DNA of 64,000 nucleotides from Aselliscus stoliczkanus (taxonomy: Eukaryota > Chordata > Mammalia > Chiroptera > Hipposideridae), in contig CM066740.1 in NCBI GenBank assembly GCA_033961575.1, forward strand, positions 60,023,213 to 60,087,212, read 5' to 3'. The position numbers and the translations under genes were made by a program. Positions 1 through 11,955 of this stretch are shown in pieces. The stretch's first letter is position 1. Each line of letters starts with the position of its first letter. Under the pieces are notes generated by a model. That model ran no database searches. It had not been told where the DNA came from and was given only the letters and a program-made list of their open reading frames with translations.

Positions 1-262
1 ACACTGAGGTTTCCTCAAACACATGGAAGATGTGGTTTTTTGCTTTTCAGAAAAGTTGTAACAATATATACCATAAACTACCAGTTTATAAGGGTGCAAA
101 TCTCCAATTTATCAGCATTGAGTACTATGATTTAGCCATTCTGTTTTTGCTTTTTTTTCTAAAGAGAAGGCTTATTCTTTGCAGGTCAGTTGTGGCTAGG
201 TGACTTCTCTGAGAGTGGCTTTTGAGAATGATACTATTTTCTGGATAAAAAAGGACAAGCTC

Positions 263-745
263 GGGCCAGCCAAGTAGCGTGTTGGTTAGGAGCTGGCTTG
301 GGACACCAGCTCTGAGCAGTGGGGCCCCGGTTTGGATCCCACATGTGAGGGCCAGTGACACTGCCTTCTATAGCTAAGGTGGTGAACAACAGCTTCACCT
401 GGTTGCCTCTATAGCTAAGATGATGAACAGCAGCTCCACCTGGAGCTGGGGGGCTGTGAGTCATTGGTGATGGTGTAGGCTGCAGCTTCTCCTGCAGTGG
501 GCTGCCATAGACTACAGTGAGTGGCCGGCAGCCAGCATGAGCTGCCAAGAGCTGCCATGAGCGGCCACCCAGAGGCCTCACCCTGGAAGAGTGCAGTGAT
601 AATATCAACATGAGCCAGTGAAGCAACGTCCTCCAGAACTAGACTGAAGAACAAAAAGGACAGCAACTTGTCTGTTCCCCTTCCCCGATTCCCCAACAAT
701 GTTCCCCTCCCCCAATTCCCCAATAAAATCTTTAAAAAAAAAAAG
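263..745 (+). mobile_element. Long tRNA-derived SINE (type A) with TSD
   Basis: The element starts gggccagccaag, has an A-box-like ttggttaggagctgg and a B-box-like ggtttggatccc. A roughly 350-bp GC-rich body of gctgcc/agtggccggc repeats follows, then caataaaatcttt and an A-tail. The TSD ggacaagctc is seen at 253-262 and again at 746-755, so both ends are fixed. It is the reference copy for the type A SINEs in this window. The family name is not known to me. Confidence 0.9.
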
Positions 746-755
746 GGACAAGCTC

Positions 756-1890
756 AGTTGGCACGGACTTTTGCCCTTTGCCCTTCCACTTCTTCCAACA
801 TCTGTGACCAAGGATAGAAAGCTGCAGGCTAAGAATGGCAAGCAAAAGGAGAGGTGGCCTGGGGATCTAGGTCCCTGCAGAAATTGCTTGGGAAAAATAC
901 CCCAATTTAGTAAGCCTGTGGTACTTGGGTTCTGATGTGTGGATGAGTGGAGGCAACCCTGTCTATTTCTGTTTCTCTTACTGCCAGTGGAGGGACAAAG
1001 GGACAGTGAAGCTCGGTTTCTGTAAATTCTCTGTGCCTGTGTTTTGGTATCACCCCCTTCCCCAGATAAGGTCTTGGTGTTCCTCTTTCCAATTTGTATG
1101 AAGTCATTATATATTATAGATATTGACTCTATGATAGTTGATGTGGATATACTGTGTCATTAATTTTATTTATGATGATCTATTGGTTAAGGAGGTGATC
1201 TTCAGAGGTCTCCATAAAAAAGGTGCAGTTTGTCTTCACAATTAGTAATAGGCAGAAACACTATTTCCCAATAACCTTTCATTCAGTAGATCCTCCCTTA
1301 ATCCATTATTACATTGGGGGTTGCAACTTGGTGACTTTCTGATGATATAATTTATTAGTTGTCATTCTTCTGTGAAAAGGAGCTTTTCCTTTTTTCCACT
1401 CTCTTCTTTAAGGAGGAGAGAAATCACTGTGTTCTTATAGATTTTCATTTACTTAATGTAAACAATCAGTTGCAGTCATTATTTTTGATGCTTAAATTAA
1501 CCCAATTTTGGACAATGAGAACCCGCACATAGATCAGAGAGTCAGAGACAGAAAGGGGGATTGAGAAATATAAGACATGCTGAGCTAGGGATTAGGTAAG
1601 GTGACTTGGGGGCTTCAAAGGATCATTTCAGGACAATAAAAAGAACAGATGTTTAGTAAGTAGAAGCTTGCCCTATAGATAGGTCCAAGAGGTTATCTCT
1701 GATAATCTCTTATTATGGGCAATGCCCCCAATTCAAGTTCTTCTAGGTTGTTAAGGGGTGATGGGGGGGGAACAGAAGTTTCTCTTGAACCTATAGCTAA
1801 AGCTGCTTTTAGCTCAAAACAATTTGAATACCACTGAGGCAACATCTTGTGATGGCTCCTTCTGAACCCCTACAAATGCTCACATTTCTT
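756..1890. other. Unassigned DNA
   Basis: No coding signal is visible. A stretch around 1500-1860 (agagtcagagacagaaaggg, and aataaa at about 1636) has the texture of LTR or retroviral DNA, but I could not find paired ends or a TSD, so it is left unnamed. Confidence 0.4.
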
Positions 1891-1892
1891 TG

Positions 1893-2010
1893 TAATTTTC
1901 CACCCGTCTTTCCTCCCTCCTTTCAGTCTTCCATCTTTTCCTTTCTCCCTCCTTCCTTCCTTTCCTCTCTCTCTCCTTCCCTCTCTCTCTTCTTTCCTTT
2001 CTTTCTCTTT
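1893..2010. repeat. Pyrimidine-rich (CT/CCTT)n low-complexity tract
   Basis: Over 110 bp of almost pure C and T on the plus strand, with interrupted cttc and ctct units. It ends near tttctctttggttgagg. Confidence 0.85.
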
Positions 2011-2403
2011 GGTTGAGGGTAGGAAGTGCTTATAACATTAACTAAAACCAGGACAATCTTAAGTAGTAATTGTGGTAAAAGGAGGCCTTGTTATCTTGCT
2101 CTTGTTCTCATTAAACTGGATTTAGTTTTTCACTATTAAAAGGTTCAGGCTGTTTATTTCAGTTTTGTTTGTTTGTTTGTTTAATGTTTCTCTATTCCTA
2201 GTTTTGTAAACATTGAATCAGCGTGGGGGTGTTTTTACTAAAGTTAATGTATATTTTCTCCTTGAAACAATTGGTGAGACGATCAATTACATTAATAGGT
2301 TTCCTAGTATTAAACTCTCTTTATTGTCTTTACACTCAACCTGAACATTGTTTAATATTTTTTGAATTTTGTGCTAATTCAGTATGCTTACTTTTATATA
2401 AAT

Positions 2404-2530
2404 ACATGTAATGTATAAATACATGTAATAAATATATTTATTGGATATATATAAATATAACTAAAGATAAACTATAAAAATATATTTATATATACAATCA
2501 TGTATATACACATATATATGAATAAATGGG
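2404..2530. repeat. AT-rich tract with tata/aaatatat units
   Basis: About 125 bp consisting of taaatacatgtaa duplicates and tatatata runs. The unit gtataaatacatgtaa occurs nearly twice between 2400 and 2432. Confidence 0.7.
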
Positions 2531-2559
2531 ATTACTCTACATTTTTGTAATACTATGTA

Positions 2560-3250
2560 TTTGAAATTTATAAAAATGAATTGGGAAACATTCATTTTAG
2601 TTCTCCTGAAAAATGAATATGATGTCAGCATTATTATTCCCTGGAATTCAGAAAGTCTTTATCTGTAAAATCTCCTTGTGCTTTATGCCTTTTTCAGGGT
2701 CAATTTGATAAATTAATTATTGGTTTACTTAGAGTTTCTACTTGTACCTGAGACAAATACATTATTTTTCTAGAAAATTATCTATTTGCCTAACTTCAAA
2801 TTATTGATCATTATTCTTTATTAAATTTTAAGTTGTCTCCTAACCTGTGATCTTAGTTCATTTTTTTTAATTTTTATTTTTCTTTCTCTCCCTTCTTCTG
2901 CCCCCTCCTTTCCCTCTTTCCCTCTATTCCTCGCTCTGTTTTGAAACTAAGATTGGTTAGAAATTTGTCTCTTTTCTTTTATTTTTTAAACTAGAAATTA
3001 GACTGGTATTTATTTTATTTAACACTTTCTTATATCCAATGTTTGCATCTATGTGTCCATTTTTAATAATAGATTTTTGTGAGTCTCTTTTGCTTTCCTC
3101 TTTATGCTATCTTAGATAAAATGCTGATTTATTTATTTCCATCTTGTCATATTTGTAATTCTAAGGCGGTCTTCTTTTCCAGCTAAGCCTGAATTTGGCC
3201 TAAGAATTTTTCTCAACGTGGAGTCACATGTTGTTACATGTAGGGTAGAA
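2560..3250 (-). mobile_element. Possible ancient L1 fragment
   Basis: The plus strand carries phrases that resemble the antisense of old L1 ORF2, such as tagaaaattatctattt and the T-rich clauses that follow. The match is loose and no ends are visible. It could also be unrelated AT-rich DNA. Confidence 0.3.
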
Positions 3251-3372
3251 GGCACTGCTGTCCATCACTGGACAATACAACTGGCTACAAGACCTCTCTA
3301 ATCTATTGAGATTTACCCAAATTGTGGTATTTTATAGCCCAAGTTTCCTGTCCTTACATTTTAAGAATAAAT

Positions 3373-3415
<43 letters not shown>

Positions 3416-3516
3416 TTTTTTGAGGGCAGTGTCACTGGCCCTTATATGTGGGACCAAACCGAGGCCGCTGGCTTCCCAAGCCAGCGCTTAACCACCGTGC
3501 CACTCGGCCGGCCCCT
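3373..3516 (-). mobile_element. Short tRNA-type SINE (type B) with (TTTA)n tail
   Basis: Read on the minus strand it has a ggccggccgagtggcac-like head, A box, and B box ggtttggtccc. It ends after cagtgacactgccctca with a tail now expanded as (TTTA)n at 3370-3418. An imperfect TSD, aagaataaat (3363-3372) versus aggaataaat (3517-3526), brackets it. Type B equals only the tRNA-like head of type A, about 100 bp. Confidence 0.88.
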
Positions 3517-5007
3517 AGGAATAAATATATTCTTTAATATGAATATGAGTTTCCAGTTCACAGATTTGGGGGAAAAAAAAATCTATGTCTAAGCAACTTT
3601 TCCAGTGGCATATTTTCTGAGTCCTTTGATATTTGGGGGATGTTTTTCTTTTTAAAAAAGATTTTAATTAAAATATAGCTAACATATGATATTACATTAA
3701 TTTCAGGTGTACATCATAGTTATCCAACATTTATATACCTAAAATAGTGATCACCATGAAAGTCCAGCATTGATGTGACACTGTACCACGCTGTCACAAT
3801 GTTATTGACTATATTCCCCATACTATACATTACATTCCCAAAACTTATTTGCTTTATACCTGGAAGTTTGAACCCCTTATTCTTCTTTATCTTTCCCCCC
3901 TTTTTGAATTTTTCAATTAAAGTTGACAGTACATATTATTTTATATTAGTTTCAGTGTACAGCATAGTGGTTATACATTTATATAATTTACAAGGTGATC
4001 TCTCTGACTAGTATCCACCTGCACTATACATAATTATTGCCGTATTATTGATTATATTTCCTACCATATTATTGATTATATTCCCTCTACTCCCCATAAC
4101 TATTTTATAACTACCAATTTGTATTTCTTAATTCCTTTATCTTATTCACCCTATCCCCAACCCCCTCCCACCTATCACTCAGATAGAACTAGTACCCACC
4201 TGACACCATACATAGTTATTACAATATTATTGACTATATTCTTTATGCAATACCCCACATCCCTGTGACTACTGTGTAACAACCAACTTGTTCTTCTTAA
4301 TCTCTTCCCCTTTTTACCTACCTCCAATCCACCTCCTATCTGGCAACCATCAAAATGTTCTCTGTATCTATCAGTTTTTTCCTGTTTTGTTTGTTTATTT
4401 TGTTCTTTAGAGTCCATTTATAAGTGAAATCATATGACATTTGTGTTTCACTGTCTGACTTACTACACCCAACACAATATCCTCTAGGTCCATTCACGTT
4501 GTCACAGATTACAAGATTTTATTCTTTCTTGTTGCTGAGTAATATTCCATTATATATATATGTATCACCTCTTTATCTATTCATCCATTCAGAGAGACCC
4601 AGATTGACTTCATATCTTGGCTATTGTAAATAATGCTGCAATGAACATATGGATGCGCACATCCCCTCAAAGTAGCATTTTGGATTTGTTTGGATAAATA
4701 CCCAGAAGTGGGATTACTAGGTCCTTCTTTATCTGTTGTTATAGTCTTTGTTTTAAAGGCTATTTTGTCTGGTGTAAGTATGACTACCCCAGCTTTTTTT
4801 ATTTGTTTGTTTCCATTTTCATAAAATCTTTTTCAATCCTTTTACTTTCAGTCTGTATATGTCTTTCGATCCCAAGTGAGTCTCTTGTAAGCAGCATATA
4901 TAAAAGTCTTGTTCTCCTATCTTTTGATTGGAGCATTTAATCCATTTACATTAAATGTAATTGTTGATAGGTATGTAGTTATTGCGATTTTATTACTCAT
5001 ATTTTTG

Positions 5008-5011
5008 ACAT

Positions 5012-5056
<45 letters not shown>
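5008..5056. repeat. (ATTT)n microsatellite inside L1
   Basis: About 12 uninterrupted tttatt units lie at the ORF1/ORF2 boundary of the L1 at 3650-7444. Confidence 0.9.
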
Positions 5057-5060
<4 letters not shown>

Positions 5061-5063
5061 AAC

Positions 5064-5960
5064 TTAAAGAAGCCCTCTATGATTCCTTCTAATACTGGTT
5101 TGGTGGTGATGAACTCCTTTAGCTTTCCTTTGTCTGGGAAGCTCTTTATGTGTCCTTTGATTTTAAATGATAGTTTTGCTAGGTAGAGTAATTTTGGCTG
5201 TAGGTCCTTGCTTTTCATCACTTTGAATACTTCCTGCCAATCCCTTCCAATCTCTTCTATCCTGCAAAGTTTCTTTTGAGAAATTAGATGATAGTCTTAT
5301 GGGAGCTCCTTTGTAGGTAACTAACTGCTTTTCTCTTGCTGCTTTTAAGATTCTCTCTTTTTGTATTTAACTGTTGGAATTTTAATTATGATGTGTCTTG
5401 GTATGGGTGTCTTTGGGTTCATCTTGTTTGAGACTCTGCACTTCCTGGGGTTGAATATCCATTTTCTTCACCAGGTTAGGAAAGTTTTTCATTATTATTT
5501 CTTCAAATAGGTTTTTATTATAATTCCTTGCTCTCTCTCTCTCTCTCTCTCTTCCTTCTGGTACCCCTAGGATGTGAAGGTTGGTATGCTTAATGTTGTC
5601 CCAGAGGCCCCGTAAACTCTCCTCATTTTTTTTTTGATTCTTTTATATTTCTGCTGTTCTGATTGGATGTTTTCTGTTACCTTATCTTCTAAATCACTGA
5701 TTTGATCCTCTGCATCATCTAATCCACTGATTCCCTGTAATGTATTCTTCATTTCTGTTAATGTAGTCTTTATTTTTGACTAGTTCCTTTTTATGTTTTC
5801 TATCTCCATTTTTATGTGTCCTATCTCTTTGTTGAAGTTCTCCCTGAGATCATTGAGTACACTTATAACCAGTTTTTGGAACTCTGTGTCTGGTAGATTA
5901 CTTGTCTCCATTTTGTTTAGTTCTTTTTCTGGAGCTTTGTTCTGTTCTTTTATTTAGGAT
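5064..5960 (-). pseudogene. L1 ORF1p remnant (RNA-binding chaperone)
   Basis: The minus strand encodes recognisable ORF1p segments: the coiled-coil end with EDQISDLEDKVTENIQSEQQK (5567-5752), then lower down ERILKAAREKQLVTYKG and the C-terminal FPDKGKLKEFITTKP. ORF1p normally binds L1 RNA as a trimer. Here the frame is broken by stops and shifts, and a CT-rich microsatellite (5528-5552) interrupts it. It belongs to the L1 at 3650-7444. Confidence 0.8.
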
Positions 5961-7454
5961 GCATTTATTTCTCTCCCCATTTTGGCTGACTCCCTGTGTT
6001 TGTTTCTATGTATTAGGTAGGGCTGTTATGTCTCTTGGTCTTAGTAGAGAGTGGCCTTATGTAGTAGGTTCCCTGTGGGAGACAATGGCATAGTTTTCCT
6101 GGTCACTTGAGCTGCACACTCCAGGTGTGTCTGTTGTGTGGGTTATGGGTGCCCTCCTCTTGTAGTTGAGCCTTGATTTCTGTCTACATGTCAATAGGAG
6201 GGATTGGCCATCGGGCTCATGTTTTTGTGAGGATTGGCCTTGACTACAGTGGAGAAGTTATAGTGCAGGGACTGGCCTTACAGAACAGGATTTGCCTCAG
6301 CAGGACTCTGGTCCCTGCCCAATCTTTCCCTTGGGTTTGTTTTCCCTGGAGGTGGCTTGGTGATTCTCTAGCTCAATTAAAAGCTGACCATTGGGGATGC
6401 CAGCCCCAGGACCACATGGGAGGGGACTCACTGCAGGTCAAGTTTGGCTGCAGCCAATACTCCACCCGGGGTCACCTGGCAGAAGTCACAAAGAAATCCT
6501 CAGATGGCCACCATCTGAGCCATTCTTGGACATGCCTTCAGAGGCCAAGCCTTGAATTAAGGCTGGCTGCTGCTGGTGCCAAGCTTAGGGCTGTTCAGCC
6601 AGAGGCATAAGACACTCAAGCCAGATGCTGCTTGTCTGAATTCCATGAAACTTTGAGAGACCCTAAGAAAGTTTGCAACATGAGCCAAGACAGGCAGTTT
6701 GTACAAAAAAGCCATTGGCTTGGGTATGCCCCAAAATTGGGCAGAGCAGGGTCTCAAATCTTCAGAGTGTGAGGAAGGAAAGTTGTTAGCCAGGTCAATG
6801 GAGACAGATATGGCTGCTGCCTGCCTCTGCACTCTGGGAAGAAGGAGGGTTCAACAAAGAAACAATGGCCTCTGCCAGCTCCTCTGTCCAGGAGAAAGCT
6901 GCCCCTCAAGCCCCCGTCCTGAAGCCAGACAACTCAGTTCCCCGCCATATGTGTCTGCCACGTCTCCAGCTGCTACACCAGCACTGGAGCTCAGAGCCGG
7001 TGATTCCATCAGTGGGTAAGTCCACACATGATCCCTGAAGAAGAGAGGCTGGGACTCCAGCTGCCCTTCATCTCACTCAGTCATACTCTCTCTTGATTTT
7101 CACAGCCAAAAATTATGTGTATTTCTCTCCCTAGCACTGGAACCTTGGGTTGGGGAGGAGCTGGGACACTTCACTCCTCTGGGAGGACTTCCACAGCCAA
7201 GATATCCCTCCAAATTTTTAATGGTCACATGTGGGTTGGGACCAACCCATTCCATGTCTCTGCCCCTCTTCCCAGTCTTGAGGTGGCTTCTTCTGCACGT
7301 CCTTAGTTGTTGGACTTCGGTTGAGCAAGATTTTAGGTGATTCTCAATGATGGTTGTTTTGTAGTTTAGTTGTAATTTTGATGTGGTCGTGAGAGGAGGC
7401 AAGCACAGCATTTACCTACTCCGTCATCTTGACCAGAAGTTGGAATGTTTTTCT

Positions 7455-8985
7455 CTTACTTTCATAAATAGTGTTTTGACTGTGACTATTATTTTTATGT
7501 AATAACTTTTTCCAAAGACTCTTCAGGTATTATTTTATGATCCTGCACCTTTGGGTATCATGGAGAAGTCTGAGTAGAGCCTAAATTAAAAAGTCTTTTT
7601 CAATAATCTGTTATTTTTTTCTGCTTGTGTACTTTTAGAATTTTAAAAAATAGAATTAATACATTTTGCCAAGATATCTAGGGATATAGGTCTATCTTGC
7701 TGTTGTTTTTATGGGACATTACTGGAAACATAATGAGTTCTTATTTGCATCCATATACAGCACAGGGCAATCTTTACCTGTTATACTTTTATTTATTGAT
7801 TCTGCTTTTTTTTTTTATTGTATTTATCTCAGGAATTTGTTATAGGCTGCTGTTTATCTACCAATATATTTTCTCTCCTTTTTCCCTATCCATAGAACTT
7901 TGACTTAATTTGGGAATGGCCCTAGTTTAAAAGCTCTATTTCCTGGTCTTACTTGCAGGTAAAAGTAGTTAAATGGTATATTTGAGTCCAATGAGATATA
8001 TTTGTAAGTCACTGAGTGGAACTTCTGGGAAAGATCTTTCAGGGTAGCTGATTCATATGGCATGCTGCATTTGCCTTTACTCTTCCTCCAATCTGGAATG
8101 TGGCCATGGTGGCTGGAATGCCAGCAACCATCTTGTAAGCTGGGGAAGAGAACCACACACTAAAGATGGCAGAGTAAGGTCAAAAGAAAAAAAATTCTGG
8201 GTCCCCAGTAAGGTAGCTGCCTTACCAGCTCAGATCTGGCACTTCTGGACTTCTTGTCTCTTGGCTAAGTCACCATTAATGACTTGTTTTAGTCAATGCC
8301 TTTGAACAAAATCTCTCTCTGATAAACAAATGCCTCTTTCCTAAACATAAATTATTTGTCTACAACTCTCATCTTTTCACACATGAATGATGTGGAAAAT
8401 ACCTTATTAAAGCAATACTGAAATACTGAGTGTTATTATATAAAAGAGAAAATGTGACGTAATAAGATAGGAAAACAAGAGTCTCTAAGCAGGAAATGGG
8501 TTTCCACAGCATGGTCTCCCCAGGAGCACAAAAGACTAACACCAGCATCTTTGACACACACAAGTAGTTGACATGTTGTTTGGGTTTGCATAACCCAAGT
8601 TGTACAAGGACTGTACATTAGAATGCTGGTAAAGCCATCATTTAATGCTTTATACTTTCTTGGCACATGTCATCAATGGTTTATTTGTGCTGATGATTAA
8701 ATATTTACTGAAAACATGAATTTTGGTGTGGTTTTTTTTTTGTTTTCTTCTCTATTTTATTACAGTATGTTTACAATTTTCCTGGGTGTTTTTTGTTTTG
8801 TTTTTCTGGGGTTTTTTTTTGGTATTTTCCTTCATTTAGAAGTTTAACACACTATTTTATGTTTTTCTTAGCTTTCTAGTTTTTAAATATATTTTCTTAA
8901 TACAAATTCAGTTGAATTTATCTTAATTCCTTTATTTTATTATTAATTTTGAATGCTTCATCTTTGGAAAAGAAGTACAGTGCCA
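7455..8985. other. Unassigned AT-rich DNA
   Basis: No coding, RNA or repeat signature that I can name. Scattered T-runs lie at 7800-7820 and 8730-8820. The short open frames here have no recognisable domains. Confidence 0.5.
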
Positions 8986-8989
8986 TATC

Positions 8990-9200
8990 CCAGAGGGCAG
9001 GCTTTGGGATCAGATTATAGTTTTGCCTGCTGTTTCCACCAGTTCCTCTCTGGGCATCTTTAGGCAAGTTGTTTAACCCCTTTCTGTGTCTCATTTTTCT
9101 GATCTGTAAAATGGAGGTAGTGATGAGTTATTTTGAATATTAAATGAGAAAATGCATCTAAAGTTCTTAGCCCAGTGCCTAAATAATAAGTGCCTAATAA
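8990..9200 (+). mobile_element. MIR SINE
   Basis: The segment keeps the MIR order on the plus strand: gggctttgggatcaga-like start, the caagttgtttaaccc core, ctgatctgtaaaatgg, attaaatgagaaaatgcat, agcccagtgcc and ataataagtgc. MIRs are ancient tRNA-derived SINEs common to mammals. The ends are diffuse, as expected for its age. Confidence 0.85.
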
Positions 9201-9277
9201 AGTTCTTTACAATCTTAATATTATTGCATTTTAAATTGTTTTCTCATTTCTTTACTATTAAATTTATACTTATTTAG

Positions 9278-10569
9278 CACTCCATTGGGAGTAATGCAAA
9301 AGTTATGCATTCGGGTGCAATGTGTGTATGACATTTATTTATTTAATTTCAAAATGAATGAAAATAACATGTAAGCATTCTTATTATTTATTCAGAATGA
9401 AATTTTAATTTGCCACAAAGTAAAAACAATATATGTTTATTACATAAATTCAGTATAAAAATCAACAGAAATTAAAAACATGAAACTAAAACAGAATTTG
9501 TCATTTAATAAAATAATAAAAACTAATCTGATTGCTCTTCATCAACTTAATTTTGCCATCGAATTTTGAATTGAAACAATGTTCACTATCATTGTCGCAT
9601 GTTCTAAGCACAAAAATTATTTGCAAAGTTTACAGAAGTATTTGGAATACCTTTGTCTTTTGTTACCTACACAACATGCACACTATTTCCTTTAGTTTGG
9701 CAAAGTGGTGGACTCTTTGAACTTTGGTTCTTCTGCGTGAACTTTGAAAGCAGGTGTAGTAAAATTCTGCAATTTTTATTGGAGAAGTGAAGAAATTCCC
9801 CTAGTTTTTGAGGCTATTTGGTTCATATGTTTGGCTACCAATTCCCTACTCAACTGTTTCAAAAATAAACATTTTTTTAACTTCATTTCCATTCTCCAGA
9901 TATAACACTTGTGCATTAATGCCACTTATATTTTATCTTTCCCAATAAAATATTCATCAATTTCTTTATTACTACTTTCTTGATCACTTTCTGAAGAACT
10001 TTCTTGCTCAGCCTCAGAATTTTGGTCTCATTTTACAGCTTGATCTTCACTGTCTGTGTCACTTTTGTCTTCAAATTCAAGTTCATTTTCATCATTATCA
10101 GACTCCATCAACATCTGTAGCAATAGCTCAGCATCTTTTGAGTCGTCTGGATTATAAAATCTTTGAGGTTGAGCCATTTTAGAAGGTAAAACCTACAAAG
10201 GGAAAATATTACCCTACACAGGCACAATTAATCTATCAGATTAACTAGAAAATAAAATACCTGATTACTAATAAAACTATACTTACAATCTCTTTCTGGA
10301 ATGTCTGAAAGGATAGTACTATATAAAAAAAAATCTGTTGAGAAAATATTAAAAAAATCTTAAATAGGTGCAACAAATCTGTGAGATTAAAGATGCCATT
10401 ATGAAATATGTCTTTACTGTACTAAGTCACAAACACAACTGGCAATAGGTTACATTACAGTACAGAGGGAAGATACGGAAGCGATGAGTCATGATACTTA
10501 AGTTAACTGTTAGATATTTGAAAATTTGTGTGCAGTGAATTTGTGAGATCAATTGTGCCTGAAGGAGGG
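9278..10569 (-). mobile_element. piggyBac-family transposon relic, internally deleted
   Basis: The 5' end on the minus strand is TTAA at 10570-10573 followed by ccctccttcaggcac, fitting the piggyBac habit of TTAA targets and CCC-starting termini. The distal end at about 9274-9280 reads ttagcactccattggg, a decayed counterpart. Between them the minus strand encodes a piggyBac-like N-terminus and C-terminus with no catalytic core (see the transposase entry). About 1.3 kb, whereas autonomous piggyBacs are usually about 2.4 kb or more. The frames contain stops, so it is inactive. Confidence 0.7.
9560..10177 (-). pseudogene. piggyBac transposase remnant (N- and C-terminal parts)
   Basis: From an ATG at 10177 the minus strand reads MAQPQRFYNPDDSKDAELL, then a run of Asp, Glu and Ser, a stop at 10028-10030, more acidic residues and DEYFIGKDKI (about 9935), which resembles the piggyBac motif just before the catalytic domain. 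The next recognisable text is CLFLKQLSRELVAKH, typical of the end of the catalytic region. Then comes a cysteine-rich tail YSKYFCKLCK..FLCLEHA (about 9600-9670) like the C-terminal zinc-binding domain. The DDD catalytic region is therefore absent. The family assignment is from motif memory; a protein search would test it. Confidence 0.68.
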
Positions 10570-10573
10570 TTAA

Positions 10574-11060
10574 TATTTTTAATGATTTTGTTTCTTATTT
10601 CTTTATTTTTCTTCCTGTTCAATTCTAATCTTTGAAATTTTGGATCTTGACATTCTTAGTTGTATTTAATCTATATTTTTTTTCACTAATGTTCTTGTTT
10701 TAAATTTCTCCTGAATTTTGTTACTTTTATGATGATTTATAGTCATATGGTTACATGAAGAGGGATGAAGAAAGAGCTGAAATGAAGATCCTCACAGGAC
10801 TAATGAGGTGGTTGTAGGTTGCAAAGCCTTTCCTCTTTAATTGCCAAGTGGCAGCTATCTCTTTTAAATTTGCTGTCTTTTCATGTCAGTTTTCCAGAAA
10901 ACTCCTACTATGATCTGCTCATGAATTCCTCCTTGAGTGAATATGAATTCTCCATTCGTTGAGAGCACAGCAAAGCACCCGAGTTCCCTTATAGCTCTCA
11001 TCAACCATGGAGAACTCTCATTTCAAATCCATAGTTTCTGATCTTCATCACTCTTTTATC
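10574..11060. other. Unassigned DNA
   Basis: AT-rich flank right of the piggyBac relic. No feature I can support. Confidence 0.5.
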
Positions 11061-11077
11061 TTCTTTTGTTATTTTTT

Positions 11078-11238
11078 TAAAAAATTTTTTTATGTTTTAT
11101 TTTTTTAGCTGAGCCATCCTGCCTCCTGTTGGCAGCTCAGCGGCTGCTTAGCTCTGCTGGACATCGAACTGCTGTTGCTTAGAATTCAGCTCGCACTCTT
11201 GAGTGAGCTCTTAACCAACTGAGCCACTCAGCCGGCCC
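11078..11238 (-). mobile_element. tRNA-type SINE (type C) with 17-bp TSD
   Basis: On the minus strand: gggccggctgagtggctcag head, tagtt/gagctc A-box area, a B-box-like segment, then gctgagctgccaacagg...ggatggctcagct and an A-tail. Perfect TSD ttcttttgttatttttt at 11061-11077 and 11239-11255. Type C has a different body from types A and B. Confidence 0.92.
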
Positions 11239-11255
11239 TTCTTTTGTTATTTTTT

Positions 11256-11886
11256 GAAGGTAGTTTCTAAAAGGTGTTATGATCAGTTTTTTAGTCTTGG
11301 ATTATAATGTGACTCAATATACTTCATTTAATTTTCTCCCACTAGCTCAGAAGAACCCAAACATTGTAGTCTCCTCCTGCCAAATTTCCTTAGAAGAGTA
11401 GAGAGCTGCCCAGTTTGGTAAGCTCTGCCAGCACTAGAAAGTGACATTTTTCACTTATATTCCTGACTGAAGTCTTGCATCCTCTGGCTGTGTTACTGTT
11501 TGCCTCAATTCACTGAATGGAGTCATGAGGAAACACTTGATTCTGCTGATCTACCAGGGAGCCTCACCCACACGTTTCTGGAATCCCTCAGAAGTCTGAG
11601 GTTTAGTAATTGTCCAAACATGTATCAGCATGGCCCACTGAACCATGAACTTCCTTACTTAAAGTTGGAGTTGAGCTGCACGAGGAGAGAGGGCTGTGCC
11701 CTTTGGGGCCTGTAGTTTCTTTGGAATGCAGCTGAGAGCACTGACATGTCTATTGGGTTTTAATAACATACATTTGCGAGACATTTATATTTTATACAAC
11801 TAATTTATTAGTATTAAGGATGTCTGAGGACATCAAAATCTTTGGTAACAGTAGGGATGTACTGACCACTTGGATTATATTGGCCC
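11256..11886. other. Unassigned DNA between SINE and ERV LTR
   Basis: No L1, ERV or coding text recognised. In particular it does not contain the missing 3' half of the L1 found beyond the ERV at 18.4 kb. Confidence 0.5.
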
Positions 11887-11955
11887 TGTTACTGTGCAAA
11901 AGATCTGGATGAAAGCAAAAATTCGAGAGGTGAGGTTGGTGGGAAGAAAAGCAGG

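Larger units (their letters stand above)
3650..7444 (-). mobile_element. L1 with 5' end and TSD, most of ORF2 deleted
   Basis: On the minus strand the element begins with an L1-like 5' end (cttctggtcaagatgacgga, about 7415-7436). It then shows a GC-rich 5'UTR (about 5960-7436), ORF1, the first part of ORF2 (endonuclease start, about 4723-4960), and then jumps to the ORF2 C-terminal end plus 3'UTR (3655-4722). The TSD atgtttttct is at 3640-3649 and 7445-7454. At about 3.8 kb it is far shorter than a full L1 (about 6-7 kb). Frames carry many stops, so it is inactive. Since both termini and the TSD are present, it was not an ordinary 5' truncation. Confidence 0.85.

Noticed and set aside
1500..1860. 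A further LTR
   Set aside because: Texture and an aataaa were noticed, but no paired ends, TSD or retroviral neighbour could be shown.
3370..3418. Tandem repeats as a CRISPR-like array
   Set aside because: Plain (TTTA)n SINE tail. No spacers, and the window is mammalian.
6173..6610. 145-codon plus-strand open frame
   Set aside because: It lies antisense in the GC-rich 5'UTR of the L1 at 3,650-7,444. No recognised protein.
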